DNA of 64,000 nt from Floricoccus tropicus (GCF_001832905.1 NZ_MKIR01000012.1:186001-250000), one strand, 5' to 3'; positions 47,860-58,193 are shown, counted from the first letter of the stretch. Translations and numbers: made by a program. Notes: generated by a model from the sequence alone, not told the origin.

Positions 47860-48864
47860 TTATTCCCACTCATGAATCATTATAAATTCATCTTCATCGT
47901 CACGCTCATAAGTATTTACGAATCCAAGTGACTCATAAAACCCAATAGCTGCAACATTCTCTTCTTCCACCGTCAAGTACATCTTGTTCGTCAGATTTGC
48001 TGACAAAATTTTGATATAAGAGATTAGTTCCTGAAGTGCTCTTTTCCCATATCCCTTGCCTTGAAAATTGCGATCTATGAAAAAGTGCCATATAGAATAC
48101 ATCTTAAGCTCCACATCATAATTGATAGAAACATATCCAATCAATTCTTGTCCTAAATAAATACCAAATGCACGCGCCTCTTCTTTATTAGCATATATGT
48201 AAGCTAGGCTCCTTGGAACATCAGCCACAAAATTCTTCTGCTCCTCTTTGACAGTAAGCTCCAAAATATCATCAATATTGGAGTTGTTTACTTCAACAAG
48301 CTCAATATCCCTTGAACTGTTTAGATATCTCCACTCACTCCTTAAAATTCCAAATTTAATGGAGTCATAATATTTATTTTGGTAAAATCTAACTTTACGA
48401 ATCTTGGCTTCTTGTGTCATAGATAATTTTTGACCCAATCTAATCATACCTTTATTACCTGACCAAGTAGTAAATCCAAGTCTTTCAAGTTCGGGATAGA
48501 GGTCAAAAAGATATTCTATCCATAGTGTCAGTGAAGCTCTTCCTATTCCTTTGCTCCAATCATCTTGATTATAGATTACAAGACCAAATTCTAACCACTT
48601 TCTTAAATTACCATCCTCCCAGTAAGCTGAAACAGTAGCTACTAATTTTTCATCATAATAAATTAAGCCGAAATTATCATCATCAATTCTTTTGCTAAAA
48701 TGATTTTTAAATTCTTCCCAGTTTAAAATAGGGTCGTTAAAATATGGTCCATTCCACTTCATCCATTCTAAATCAGCTTTTGAACCAAAAGAAATGTCAT
48801 ATAATTCTTTTAATTGATTTTCTGTTAACCCTTTAATCTCTATTTTTCCGCTCTTTAAATACAA
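47860..48864 (-). CDS. tandem-GNAT acetyltransferase (two fused GNAT domains)
   Basis: The 334-residue protein contains two GNAT folds. The first half (about 1-180) has LEFGLVIYNQDDWSKGIGRASL and RLGFTTWSGNKGMIRLGQKL in RimJ/L style. The second (about 185-334) has HFFIDRNFQGKGYGKRALQEL and NVAAIGFYESLGFVNTYERDD, of the spermidine-acetyltransferase/Blt style. The start is TTG at 48864 with GAGG at a good distance. A 30-codon frame overlaps its start. Confidence 0.85.
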   Translation of the reverse strand: MYLKSGKIEIKGLTENQLKELYDISFGSKADLEWMKWNGPYFNDPILNWEEFKNHFSKRIDDDNFGLIYYDEKLVATVSAYWEDGNLRKWLEFGLVIYNQDDWSKGIGRASLTLWIEYLFDLYPELERLGFTTWSGNKGMIRLGQKLSMTQEAKIRKVRFYQNKYYDSIKFGILRSEWRYLNSSRDIELVEVNNSNIDDILELTVKEEQKNFVADVPRSLAYIYANKEEARAFGIYLGQELIGYVSINYDVELKMYSIWHFFIDRNFQGKGYGKRALQELISYIKILSANLTNKMYLTVEEENVAAIGFYESLGFVNTYERDDEDEFIMIHEWE

Positions 48865-48925
48865 ATTTTGCCTCTTTCATTTTTAATATATAAGTATCTG
48901 AGCAACTATTTGTTAAACTTTTCAT
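48833..48925 (-). CDS. possible 30-codon upstream reading frame overlapping the tandem-GNAT start
   Basis: ATG at 48925 follows a good AAGGAG and runs 30 codons, overlapping the TTG start of the GNAT gene in a different frame. It may act as a translated leader controlling the GNAT gene, or be chance. Confidence 0.3.
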   Translation of the reverse strand: MKSLTNSCSDTYILKMKEAKFVFKERKNRD

Positions 48926-49018
48926 TTTTTCTCTCCTTCTTCACCGTGAACTTCACTTATTTTATTCAAGTATAAAGGATTAATATTGTATTTACAATAA
49001 AAAATAGAGTTGATTATA

Positions 49019-50221
49019 TCAAACTCTAGATTTACTTTTATTTATTGTGTATCCATACATTATTATTAGAATTGTAAGAGCAACTACTAAATAAAGTACT
49101 AGATTATAGTTATTGAAAATTTTCAATGATAGATTGCAGACTAGCACTCCTAACATACCACTTATTTGATGTAGTAGCATATTAATTGATAATAATTTTC
49201 CGACTCCTGAAATGCTTTCTCCCGTAATTATCGCTGCTGCTTGGGATAGAATACCTGAATAAGTGATTCCAAAAATAAAAACAAAAAATGAAAATTTTAT
49301 TAATGGAGCTATTGGAGTAATCATTAATATAAATGCAATCGTTCTTAATATGAGTAATATTAAAAGTAAATTTTTTCTGTTTTTGAATAGTTTATCCGAT
49401 AATATTCCTACACTTATCCCACCGATTATTACAAATAATCCGAAGGTAGACATTAATCTTGAAATAATGTCTTTATTAAGCAGCTCATTTTTCATTAAGA
49501 GAACTAAATTAGTATCCATAATTCCCATGGACATTCCACATATACATGACGAAAGTATTGAAAATTTTATTTTTGAAGAAGAAAAAATATTTTTAAAAGC
49601 TAAAATCCATGAATCTGATTTTATTATTTTTCTTGGCTCAACTTGCTTGTCTGTTTTGCCAAGTAAGAAGATATTTATTGGAGCAATAATAATGAATGAA
49701 AAGAGAATAATCTTGTATCCAAGTTTCCATGAGTTTGTACTTGCTAGGCTAGTCCATAAGGGAGAGAATAAGGCAAGTCCAAAAGCATTACAATTTGCAA
49801 GCATTGAAAGCGCAAATCCTTTTTGTTCAGGATATTTTTTTGAAATATAATACTGTGTAACTACTCCCCAAGACATACCATAACCAAAGCCACCGAGGAG
49901 ACCAAAAGATATGTTAAACAAATGATAATCTTTTGTCAGAAGAGATAGGGATAACGAGAGAATAATTACGAGGTTTCCATACAGGAGTGTTTTTTTTACT
50001 CCAACTTTATCAAGAAGCCAGCCGGCAAATAGGCTTGATATGCCAGATGTCAACATGAGCATGCCGGATGAGAGGGCAATATTTGTGCTTGATGTATGGA
50101 AGTAATCTGCAATAGGACCTAAGAAGAATTGAAAGGAATTTCTCAAAGAATTAATTACAATCCCATAGAGGCAGGTGACTGTCAGACAAATAAAAAATCT
50201 AAAATCTTTAATTACTTTCAA
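49019..50221 (-). CDS. MFS transporter
   Basis: The 400-residue protein has about twelve hydrophobic segments and MFS loop motifs GWLLDKVGVKKTLLYGN (motif A-like, near residue 65) and GILSDKLFKNRKNLL near 270. The pattern at the start (NSLRNSFQFFLGPIADYFHTS) resembles OFA-type or CynX-type carriers. The substrate is unknown. It is monocistronic, and its codon use and the A/T-rich DNA look like its neighbours. Confidence 0.88.
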   Translation of the reverse strand: MKVIKDFRFFICLTVTCLYGIVINSLRNSFQFFLGPIADYFHTSSTNIALSSGMLMLTSGISSLFAGWLLDKVGVKKTLLYGNLVIILSLSLSLLTKDYHLFNISFGLLGGFGYGMSWGVVTQYYISKKYPEQKGFALSMLANCNAFGLALFSPLWTSLASTNSWKLGYKIILFSFIIIAPINIFLLGKTDKQVEPRKIIKSDSWILAFKNIFSSSKIKFSILSSCICGMSMGIMDTNLVLLMKNELLNKDIISRLMSTFGLFVIIGGISVGILSDKLFKNRKNLLLILLILRTIAFILMITPIAPLIKFSFFVFIFGITYSGILSQAAAIITGESISGVGKLLSINMLLHQISGMLGVLVCNLSLKIFNNYNLVLYLVVALTILIIMYGYTINKSKSRV

Positions 50222-50321
50222 TGTGAACCCCCATATTATCTAGCTATAATAATTATTTTACTCTTGTTTTAGAAGATTGTTCATATAGTTTTTTTATGAG
50301 GTCATAAATTTATTGAATGCA

Positions 50322-50351
50322 AAAAAGAACTGAGATTCCCTCAATTCTTTT
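50322..50351 (-). terminator. terminator of the azoreductase gene
   Basis: AAAGAATTGAG/CTCAGTTCTTT stem on the minus strand, with a U-tract. Confidence 0.8.
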
Positions 50352-50361
50352 AAACTTTATA

Positions 50362-50982
50362 TTAAAATTCTTTTGCAATTGCTACAGCTTTTTCAACTGC
50401 ATTGTTGATGATTTCTTCAGTACGTGCTGGATCATAATCAGCACCTTCGATGAATACTTGTTGAAGGTCATCAATACCGATGAAGTTAAAAATTGTTTTA
50501 ACATATTGTGATGCTGGATCTTCTCCACCATATACACCACCATTTGCTTGAATATGAACAACTTTTTTACCATCCGCAAGTCCCACTGGTCCTTCAGCAG
50601 TGTACTTAAATGTTTTACCTGCAACGTTTATAGTATCAAACCATGCTTTAAGACGAGTTGGGATGTTAAGATTCCATAATCCGTTTGCAACGATAACTTT
50701 GTCAGCATTTACGAATTGTTCAGTTGATTCATTGAAACGAGCAATTTTCGCTTGTTGATCTTCTGATAAATCTGTGAAGGCTGCACCTGATTGAAGTGCT
50801 CCCCAACCAGACATGATATCTAAATCGATTTCTGGGAAATCTTCATTATATAATTCAACTACTGTTATTTCATCATTTGGATTAGTTTCTTCATAAGTTT
50901 TTAAAAATTCTTCAAAAACTTTCATTGATTTTGAGTTTTCACCATCTAATGGGTGACCTTTGATAGCAAGAACATTTGCCAT
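50362..50982 (-). CDS. azoR: FMN-dependent NADH-azoreductase
   Basis: The 206-residue protein is a flavodoxin-fold quinone/azo reductase: GHPLDGENSKSMKVFEEF near the start (FMN phosphate loop), GLWNLNIPTRLKAWFD near residue 100, and HIQANGGVYGGEDPASQYV near 143. It reduces quinones and azo compounds with NADH, protecting from electrophiles. It is divergent from the esterase gene, with a perfect palindrome in between. Confidence 0.92.
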   Translation of the reverse strand: MANVLAIKGHPLDGENSKSMKVFEEFLKTYEETNPNDEITVVELYNEDFPEIDLDIMSGWGALQSGAAFTDLSEDQQAKIARFNESTEQFVNADKVIVANGLWNLNIPTRLKAWFDTINVAGKTFKYTAEGPVGLADGKKVVHIQANGGVYGGEDPASQYVKTIFNFIGIDDLQQVFIEGADYDPARTEEIINNAVEKAVAIAKEF

Positions 50983-51032
50983 GTTAATTCTCCTTAAATA
51001 TTAATTAATTTACTTTGTTATTATATGCCTAA

Positions 51033-51050
51033 AATTTACATATGTAAATT
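51033..51050. promoter_or_regulatory. perfect 18-bp palindrome between azoR and the esterase gene
   Basis: Each half is AATTTACAT. It sits in the divergent promoter region, about 50 bases from azoR and 75 from the esterase gene, and probably binds a dimeric regulator such as a MarR/HxlR protein. A half-copy AATTTACATAT recurs just after the esterase stop. Confidence 0.65.
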
Positions 51051-51126
51051 AAAATGTCTTAAAAGTTTTACATTTATTTTAAATGGCTAAAGTGCTATTA
51101 TTAAGAAAAAGACAAAGGAGATCAAT

Positions 51127-51921
51127 ATGGCACTATTTAAAATCAGTTATTTCTCCAATTCTCTAGCTAAAGAAATGGAAATGGAAGTTATTCTTCCACA
51201 AAAAACAGAAAATACACCAGATTGGACGCAAGATCAACTCTCAGATTTACCAGTTCTCTATCTTCTTCACGGTATGGGTGGTAACGAAAATAATTGGTTA
51301 CGTAGAACTCGGTTTGAACGTCTTATAAGAAATACAGCTCTAGCCGTAGTCATTCCAAATGGTGACTTATCTTGGTACAATAATACGACTTACGGGCTTA
51401 AGTATTTTGATGCCCTAGCAATTGACCTGCCAAAAATCGTTCATGAGTTTTTTCCTCAAATATCTCAAAATCCTGATAAAAACTTTATTGCTGGAGCTTC
51501 AATGGGTGGGTACGGTGCTTTCAAAACTGCACTAGCAACTAAACAGTTTGGTTATGCTGCCTCACTATCCGGTGCTCTCTTGGGAATTGAAAACAAAGAA
51601 CTAAGATCATTTAGGGATGCTGAATATTGGTATGGAGTTTTTGGTGATCAGTTTGAAAATCCGAAAAATAATCTACTTGAGCTTGCTCAAAGAAAAATTA
51701 AAAACATTGATGAAATTCCTAAACTATTTGCTTGGTGTGGAAAAGAAGATTTCCTTTTTGAAGATAATCAAAAGTTAGTTAGTGACTTCAAAAACATAGG
51801 AATTAATATTGACTATAGAGTTGATGAGGGTAAACATGATTGGTACTATTGGGATCAACAAATTGAAACAGTTTTAGAATGGCTCCCAATTGATTATGTC
51901 AAAGAAGAAAGATTAAGCTAA
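51127..51921 (+). CDS. estA: alpha/beta-hydrolase esterase (EstA / tributyrin esterase type)
   Basis: The 264-residue protein is close in layout to lactococcal EstA: YLLHGMGGNENNWLRRTRFER near residue 45 (read in part), the nucleophile serine in GASMGGYGAF near 137, aspartate in CGKEDFLFEDN and histidine in EGKHDWYYWD. It hydrolyses short-chain esters. It has a clear ribosome site and stands alone. Confidence 0.9.
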   Translation: MALFKISYFSNSLAKEMEMEVILPQKTENTPDWTQDQLSDLPVLYLLHGMGGNENNWLRRTRFERLIRNTALAVVIPNGDLSWYNNTTYGLKYFDALAIDLPKIVHEFFPQISQNPDKNFIAGASMGGYGAFKTALATKQFGYAASLSGALLGIENKELRSFRDAEYWYGVFGDQFENPKNNLLELAQRKIKNIDEIPKLFAWCGKEDFLFEDNQKLVSDFKNIGINIDYRVDEGKHDWYYWDQQIETVLEWLPIDYVKEERLS

Positions 51922-51936
51922 ATTTACATATATTAT

Positions 51937-51967
51937 AAAAGTGCTGGGCTTAGACCCAACACTTTTT
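51937..51967. terminator. bidirectional terminator between estA and the PTS operon
   Basis: AAAAGTG-C-TGGG and CCCA-A-CACTTTT form a stem with one C/A mismatch on the plus strand (G-U on the minus strand). Confidence 0.8.
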
Positions 51968-51971
51968 ATTT

Positions 51972-53339
51972 TTATTTTGCTTCAACTGGATTTTGAGTTG
52001 TTTTAACTCCTTGTTCTTCTTTGTATAGTTTGCTGTCATACATTTTAATAAATGGGTACCATATTACAAATGCCACTACTGAACATACCAAAGATAATAT
52101 AATTGCTTTCCAATCTCCACCTGACCCAATAAAAGCTCCAATACCTACCGGTGATGGCCAAGGCATCTGAGCGACAATTGGCCTTACGATTTCTAATTTA
52201 ATCGCAAAGTATGCAATTGAAGCTGTAGTCATCGGTGCTAAGAAAAATGGAAGTGCAAGGTATGGATTATAAACAATCGGTAATCCAAAAATAAGCGGTT
52301 CATTAATATTAAATATACCTGGTGTAACAGAAGCCTTTCCTAATACCTTCAACTGGTCTGATTTTGCAAAGAATGCTAAGAATAGAACCAATCCTAATGT
52401 TGCTCCTGAACCGCCATTGATTACATATGAATTCTGGAATTCTCCTGCAAAAGGATAATTTGCTCCATTTGCATTTGCTGCCATATTTGCTAATACGATA
52501 GGAGTTAAGAATGAACCGATAATAGTTGCTCCATGAATTCCCACTACCCATAGTGCATGAATTAAGAAATATATAACCAGAATTCCTATCCAACTATTGG
52601 TTAGATTAGTTACGAAACTAAATGGAATATATATAAGTTTGAATATATCTGTACCTAAGAATATCAAGATACCATTGATTAATATAATAGCAAAAGCTAT
52701 AACAAATGTAGGAATCAAGGCAGTAAATGAACGAGATACACCGGGTGGTACTGTATCAGGCATCTTAATAACCCAATTTCTTCGAACACACATGAAGTAT
52801 AATCTAGTCGCTACTATAGCCATAATAATTGCAGTGAATATTCCAATCGCTCCTAATCGATCTACTCCACCACTAACTCTAAAACCACTGATTACCTTTT
52901 CATTATCAGTAACAATATTTACCAATTCCATCCTTCCGTTATTCATAACAATTTCAGGCAATGTCATAAGGAAGGCAAACATTGAAAGTAAAGCACCGGT
53001 CACAGGACTTACATTTAGCTTTTCTTCATCACGCTCAATTTTAGTTAACTCATAACCAATTACAATACCAAAATATAAAGCAAGCATTCCCATAGTTGCA
53101 GTATTTGCAACCATGTATAAGCTACTATACCTATAGATTGTATTATTAAAAAGATTTTCTAATGCAGCATTGTTGAATGCCATAGGTATTATATTTAATA
53201 CTAAGAACATTGATCCTACAATTGTGAATGGAATTGAGGCCATACCTGCAGCCATTACTGCTCGAACTATTTTAGTCTGGGCAAGTTTACCCATTGGCTT
53301 CATTAAATGTTTTTCCAAAAAATCAAAAGTTTTGTTCAT
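51972..53339 (-). CDS. celB: PTS EIIC, lactose/cellobiose family
   Basis: The 455-residue protein has about ten hydrophobic segments. It has the EIIC signatures MNKTFDFLEKHLMKPMGKLAQ, GIHGATIIGSFLTPI and FNINEPLIFGLPIVYNP, the latter typical of the lactose/cellobiose class. It is the membrane channel that brings in and phosphorylates beta-glucosides with EIIA and EIIB below. It is the last gene of the operon. Confidence 0.93.
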   Translation of the reverse strand: MNKTFDFLEKHLMKPMGKLAQTKIVRAVMAAGMASIPFTIVGSMFLVLNIIPMAFNNAALENLFNNTIYRYSSLYMVANTATMGMLALYFGIVIGYELTKIERDEEKLNVSPVTGALLSMFAFLMTLPEIVMNNGRMELVNIVTDNEKVISGFRVSGGVDRLGAIGIFTAIIMAIVATRLYFMCVRRNWVIKMPDTVPPGVSRSFTALIPTFVIAFAIILINGILIFLGTDIFKLIYIPFSFVTNLTNSWIGILVIYFLIHALWVVGIHGATIIGSFLTPIVLANMAANANGANYPFAGEFQNSYVINGGSGATLGLVLFLAFFAKSDQLKVLGKASVTPGIFNINEPLIFGLPIVYNPYLALPFFLAPMTTASIAYFAIKLEIVRPIVAQMPWPSPVGIGAFIGSGGDWKAIILSLVCSVVAFVIWYPFIKMYDSKLYKEEQGVKTTQNPVEAK

Positions 53340-53350
53340 TTTTATTCTCC

Positions 53351-53860
53351 TTAAGAATGTATTTGAAGCGATTTTTCATATTGTTTAATTCTTTGATAGT
53401 GTTTATCTTCATCATGACTTATTTTTTTAAGCCTTTGTTCTACAAATATACACAATATTATTCCAAGTAAAGCAAAAGATGCAATTACTAATCTTGCCAG
53501 AAGAGTAGAATTCATGAAAGGATAAATATAATTAAAAGTATTATTACTTGTAGATATGACTATTAAAGCGTTTACAAAAAATTGTAAAAAATAAAATATC
53601 TTGGTGTAAGGTACCTTGTTAGTAGGAGTACTATATAATTTAATTTGCTCAAACATTGCAGGTATCATTACAATAATTAAAATTGCAGGAATTATAGCAA
53701 ATAAAGATTTACTAAAGACTAATAGGATTACCCAATAAAGGTTAGCAAAAAAGAGGGTGGCAGTAATATAGCGAACTATCAAATAACGGTTATAGTACAT
53801 TGATTGCAAACTAGTTTGTTTTTTCCTTGCTTCTAAAGCTGCTTTCTCATGATTATTCAT
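53351..53860 (-). CDS. membrane protein of the beta-glucoside PTS operon, unknown function
   Basis: About 169 residues with four hydrophobic segments at roughly 30-50, 54-70, 88-105 and 118-142, and charged ends. The start at 53860 follows GGGAG and overlaps the end of EIIA. Similar membrane proteins sit in cellobiose-type PTS operons of streptococci, but I know no function. Confidence 0.7.
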   Translation of the reverse strand: MNNHEKAALEARKKQTSLQSMYYNRYLIVRYITATLFFANLYWVILLVFSKSLFAIIPAILIIVMIPAMFEQIKLYSTPTNKVPYTKIFYFLQFFVNALIVISTSNNTFNYIYPFMNSTLLARLVIASFALLGIILCIFVEQRLKKISHDEDKHYQRIKQYEKSLQIHS

Positions 53861-53862
53861 TA

Positions 53863-54225
53863 TCAAGCTCCCTTTAATTCCTTAATTAAATCTAAAATTT
53901 CCCTGTTTTGGCGATATACATTAATTAATTCTTGTGCCATTTCATTAAGAGTCATAGTTGTCATTAGGTGATCTTGAGCATGAACCATGATTATTTCCAT
54001 TTCAATTTTCTTACCAGATGCATACTCTTTTAATAAATCTGTTTGGGACTTATGAGCTAGTAGAATCTGCTCATTAGCATCTTTCAACAGTTGATCTGCT
54101 TCATCAAAGCTCCCCTCCCTCATTTGAGAGAATGCTTGGTGAATAGTACTTCTCGCCTCACCACTATGTAAGATAATCTCGAAGGCGGCTACTTGAATAT
54201 CTTCACTTTTCATTTCTTCATTCAT
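53863..54225 (-). CDS. celC: PTS EIIA, lactose/cellobiose family
   Basis: The 120-residue protein is a complete EIIA of the trimeric helical class. The phosphorylated histidine is in IIMVHAQDHLMTTMTLNE near residue 80, with the N-terminal IILHSGEARSTIHQAF helix. It passes phosphate from HPr to EIIB. It lies between the regulator and the membrane protein, all in one operon. Confidence 0.95.
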   Translation of the reverse strand: MNEEMKSEDIQVAAFEIILHSGEARSTIHQAFSQMREGSFDEADQLLKDANEQILLAHKSQTDLLKEYASGKKIEMEIIMVHAQDHLMTTMTLNEMAQELINVYRQNREILDLIKELKGA

Positions 54226-54240
54226 ATTTTCTCCCTCCTT

Positions 54241-56229
54241 CTAATCAATTAATCTAAGAAAATTATTTCGAAAATGCTCAAAAGTTATATCTTGTAAAAT
54301 ATCATTTTGCAAGTTCTCAGACTCGACAAGTTTTACAATTGCCTTAGTTATGGAAATCAAATTTTCATTTTCAATATATGATGGTGATATCAGAAATACA
54401 AACTTTACATTGGCATATTCATCATTCCAAGAAAAGCCCTTAGGTATCACTCCAATTGCAACCTTTGTAGTCATTCCCACAGGAAGAACTGGGTGAGGCA
54501 CTGCCACAGTTTCGCTAAATAGAATTTGCCCCATTGATTCCCTTTGGTTAATTTGCTCAATCATCCGTTCCTTATAGTCTTCACGCTCACTTTGAGACGC
54601 TTTCGCCAAAAGTTCATCTAAAATACATTTTTTAGAAATATTCTCTCCTTCGAAAATTTCAAACATTTCTTTTGAAAGTTGACTATCAAAAATCTGTTCA
54701 TTCCTTTCAGCATTAGAATTATTTTCCAACATTATCTTCTTGTCTTTGTTATTCAAACTAGAAATTATATTTCTAATAGAATATGTATCTTCGCTATTTA
54801 AAAAGACACTTACATGAACAACAGGAACTTTAAATACCATGGAAGAAAGGCTTATAGAGGAAATTATTAATTCGGCATCTCGTAGACTTTCCTCACATAT
54901 TTCGTAATAACCAAGAACATCAACTATAGTCAGATAATTTGAAAATTCTTTTTCTACTCTAGTCTTCAATAATTGAGCACTTCCATACCCTGTTGCACAA
55001 ATTATCAAAGTTTTTATTTTTTGATTTTCCTTATATTTTTCGATTGCCGCCATAAGGTGGAGAGTTAGATATGCCCACTCGCCATCATTGATTGTATATT
55101 TTCTTAAACTTGATATCTCACCGAGACGCTTTTTAGTTAACTCAAAAGTTGCTTGATAATTCTTTACTATTTCACTAAGAAGAGGGTTGTCTTGTACTAT
55201 GTTCCTCTCCAAACGCACAAGCATTGGACGAATATGATCAAGAAGACCATTTTTTAAGTTAATATCTGAGGATAGCGGATATCCAGTTTCCTCTTCCATA
55301 ACCTCAAGAGCTTGATCAAGCTCTGCTTCTAAAATATCACATGATTTATATCCTGAGATACTTGATTTTGACATTAAATGAAGGGCTAAATAGGCAACTT
55401 CTTCTTTGGGAAATTTAATATTTATTGATTCTTCAATTCTTTTAATAATCCTTTTTGCTACTTCATATTCGGTTGAATTATTGATATCTAAATCAATTCC
55501 TAGATCCTTTATTTCAGAACCCACAAGAATTCTTTTAATGCTTAAGGATAAATGAAGCACTAAATTTTGAATTATATAATCGGAAAGCTTGATCTTTTCT
55601 TGTCTACATTCATCAAGAATAATGATAGTCAATTCCTGAAAACTAATTTGATTAAAAAAGTTATTAAAATCAATATATTTCTTCACTGTATCTAGGTAAG
55701 AATTGCCAAAGAAATACTCTAAAATGAAATGTCTTTTATTTCTTTCTTTACCTTCGATATAAATTTCTTTTTTGCTTTTCTTAGCTAGTTTTAGATTATA
55801 AGGTTCAATAATTTCTTTAATTTCATTAATATCTTTGTTTAAAGTAGATTTGCTAAAGAACATTTCCTTAGATAATTTATCAAGGATTATTACTTCATCT
55901 TCAAGTAAGAGTCTATTGAGGATAAATTTTTGTCTCTCACTTGCTTCAGAATAATCAGTATCAATCATTGAAAAATTCATGCGGTGATCAACTTTGTTTA
56001 GAAATTTATCAAATAACAATCGATCATTAATGACTAAAGAGTACCCTTTCCCCTGTTTAGATTCGATATCTGCCCCATTTTTGCTTAATAACTCCTTAAT
56101 ATTAGATAAATAGGATCTTACCGTTCTATCAGAAATTGACATATGAGAAGCTAGATACTTACTGGTCAGAAAATCTCCATGTGCTTTTATTAAAAGTTGT
56201 AATAACTCTTTTTCTTTGCCTTTCATCAT
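54241..56229 (-). CDS. PRD-containing transcriptional activator (MtlR/LicR type)
   Basis: The 662-residue protein has two N-terminal helix-turn-helix domains (about 4-50 and 80-140), PRD1 (about 190-290, histidines in LVLHLSLS and LALHLMSK), PRD2 (about 300-400, LLDHIRPML and LTLHLMAA), and an EIIB-like domain with cysteine in IICATGYGSAQL (about 405-490). A mannitol-type EIIA domain with histidine in VAVPHPVLP is near the end (about 530-660). It senses PTS phosphorylation and activates the operon in which it sits. Confidence 0.93.
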   Translation of the reverse strand: MMKGKEKELLQLLIKAHGDFLTSKYLASHMSISDRTVRSYLSNIKELLSKNGADIESKQGKGYSLVINDRLLFDKFLNKVDHRMNFSMIDTDYSEASERQKFILNRLLLEDEVIILDKLSKEMFFSKSTLNKDINEIKEIIEPYNLKLAKKSKKEIYIEGKERNKRHFILEYFFGNSYLDTVKKYIDFNNFFNQISFQELTIIILDECRQEKIKLSDYIIQNLVLHLSLSIKRILVGSEIKDLGIDLDINNSTEYEVAKRIIKRIEESINIKFPKEEVAYLALHLMSKSSISGYKSCDILEAELDQALEVMEEETGYPLSSDINLKNGLLDHIRPMLVRLERNIVQDNPLLSEIVKNYQATFELTKKRLGEISSLRKYTINDGEWAYLTLHLMAAIEKYKENQKIKTLIICATGYGSAQLLKTRVEKEFSNYLTIVDVLGYYEICEESLRDAELIISSISLSSMVFKVPVVHVSVFLNSEDTYSIRNIISSLNNKDKKIMLENNSNAERNEQIFDSQLSKEMFEIFEGENISKKCILDELLAKASQSEREDYKERMIEQINQRESMGQILFSETVAVPHPVLPVGMTTKVAIGVIPKGFSWNDEYANVKFVFLISPSYIENENLISITKAIVKLVESENLQNDILQDITFEHFRNNFLRLID

Positions 56230-56262
56230 AAGTAAGTATCTCCCAATAAATATTTCATAGAA

Positions 56263-56577
56263 TTAAATATTTTCTTCCACAACTGCTACTAGTTTTTCAA
56301 TTCCTGACGGAATTGGTACGTAAGCTTGGAATGGTATGCTTACGACCGGCTTACCAACCTCTTGCCCATTTTTCTGAAATCTTTCCAAATACATTGATGT
56401 CTGCGGGCTGATTAGGAATAAATCAAAATCACTATCTTTGATCATTTGCTCACCTTGTGTTGCAGGAACAGCATCAAGTTCAATTTCTTTACCTTGGTTA
56501 GTAAAAAAATCAGTTGTTTTTTTTGCCATCATAGAAGATGACATTCCTGCTGCACAAATTATTAATGCTTTTTTCAT
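56263..56577 (-). CDS. celA: PTS EIIB, lactose/cellobiose family
   Basis: About 104 residues. The active cysteine is in ALIICAAGMSSSMMAKK at the N-terminus. SPQTSMYLERF is the family-typical second segment. It transfers phosphate from EIIA to the sugar passing through EIIC. The start at 56577 (MKKALIICAAG) is chosen because the family begins there and GGTGG lies upstream; the longer frame adds 12 atypical residues. Confidence 0.94.
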   Translation of the reverse strand: MKKALIICAAGMSSSMMAKKTTDFFTNQGKEIELDAVPATQGEQMIKDSDFDLFLISPQTSMYLERFQKNGQEVGKPVVSIPFQAYVPIPSGIEKLVAVVEENI

Positions 56578-56587
56578 TTTATCCACC

Positions 56588-57589
<1,002 letters not shown>

Positions 57590-57601
57590 CTAAATAAAAA
57601 A

Positions 57602-57619
57602 AGCAGATGTTAGTCTGCT
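57602..57619 (-). terminator. terminator of the last prophage gene
   Basis: AGCAGA-CTAACA-TCTGCT overlaps the stop codon of the 57610 gene and is followed by seven U residues on the minus strand. Confidence 0.85.
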
Positions 57620-58137
57620 AGTTCATTTCTTTGCTTTTCAAGTTCATCTATCAGCTCTTTGATTGTGATTGCTTGAACCCCACTTTTTTCAGCTTTATTA
57701 ATTTCTTCATTCAGCTTACTAATTTCAGATCTTTCTTGAGGAGAATCAAATGGATCAGTCGAATAGTATTCAGTATAAATATAATCTGAAATATATTTGA
57801 ATCCCAATTCTTTGTATTCATTGAAAATTGGATACACTTTAAACTGCGGTCCATACGCCATTAAATCTTCTAGTGCATATTTTAATAGTTCATCTAATGA
57901 TATTGTATACTTAATATCGTCTTGTCTTTCAAGAGCTAGAAGCACATTTAATGTATCTCCAGGAGTTAAATTAGTAACCTCAGCAAGTGCTTGAATAACT
58001 TCAACTTTCCAGGTCTTAACTTCCCGATTACTTGAATTGAGCAATGTACTTGTTGGAATTCCTGTGATATTTGAAACTTCATTTCTTGTTATTTGGTAAG
58101 GCTCTAGGTACTTATCCATCACTTTTTTGTCAGTCAT
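57610..58137 (-). CDS. prophage accessory protein with N-terminal helix-turn-helix
   Basis: About 175 residues. The start at 58137 (MTDKKVMDKYLEPYQ) has AAAGGAG at the right distance. Residues 10-60 look like an Xre-type helix-turn-helix (YQITRNEVSNITGIPTSTLL, then VEVIQALAEVTNLTPGDTL). The rest is acidic and helical with no known domain. It lies next to the attachment border, a place for lysogenic conversion genes. It could be an antitoxin, a regulator or a defence protein. Confidence 0.6.
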   Translation of the reverse strand: MTDKKVMDKYLEPYQITRNEVSNITGIPTSTLLNSSNREVKTWKVEVIQALAEVTNLTPGDTLNVLLALERQDDIKYTISLDELLKYALEDLMAYGPQFKVYPIFNEYKELGFKYISDYIYTEYYSTDPFDSPQERSEISKLNEEINKAEKSGVQAITIKELIDELEKQRNELAD

Positions 58138-58158
58138 TATTTCTCCTTTATTTAAAGA

Positions 58159-58181
58159 AAAACCTCTGAATTGAGGCTTTT
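58159..58181 (-). terminator. terminator of the 58194 gene
   Basis: AAAAGCCTC-AATTCA-GAGGTTTTT stem on the minus strand (one G-U pair), with U-tract. It separates the two accessory genes into separate transcripts. Confidence 0.75.
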
Positions 58182-58193
58182 CAAATTTTATAT

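Noticed and set aside
49263-49850. A 195-codon plus-strand frame opposite the second MFS gene
   Set aside because: The minus-strand gene has membrane-span pattern and MFS motifs; the plus-strand product has none.
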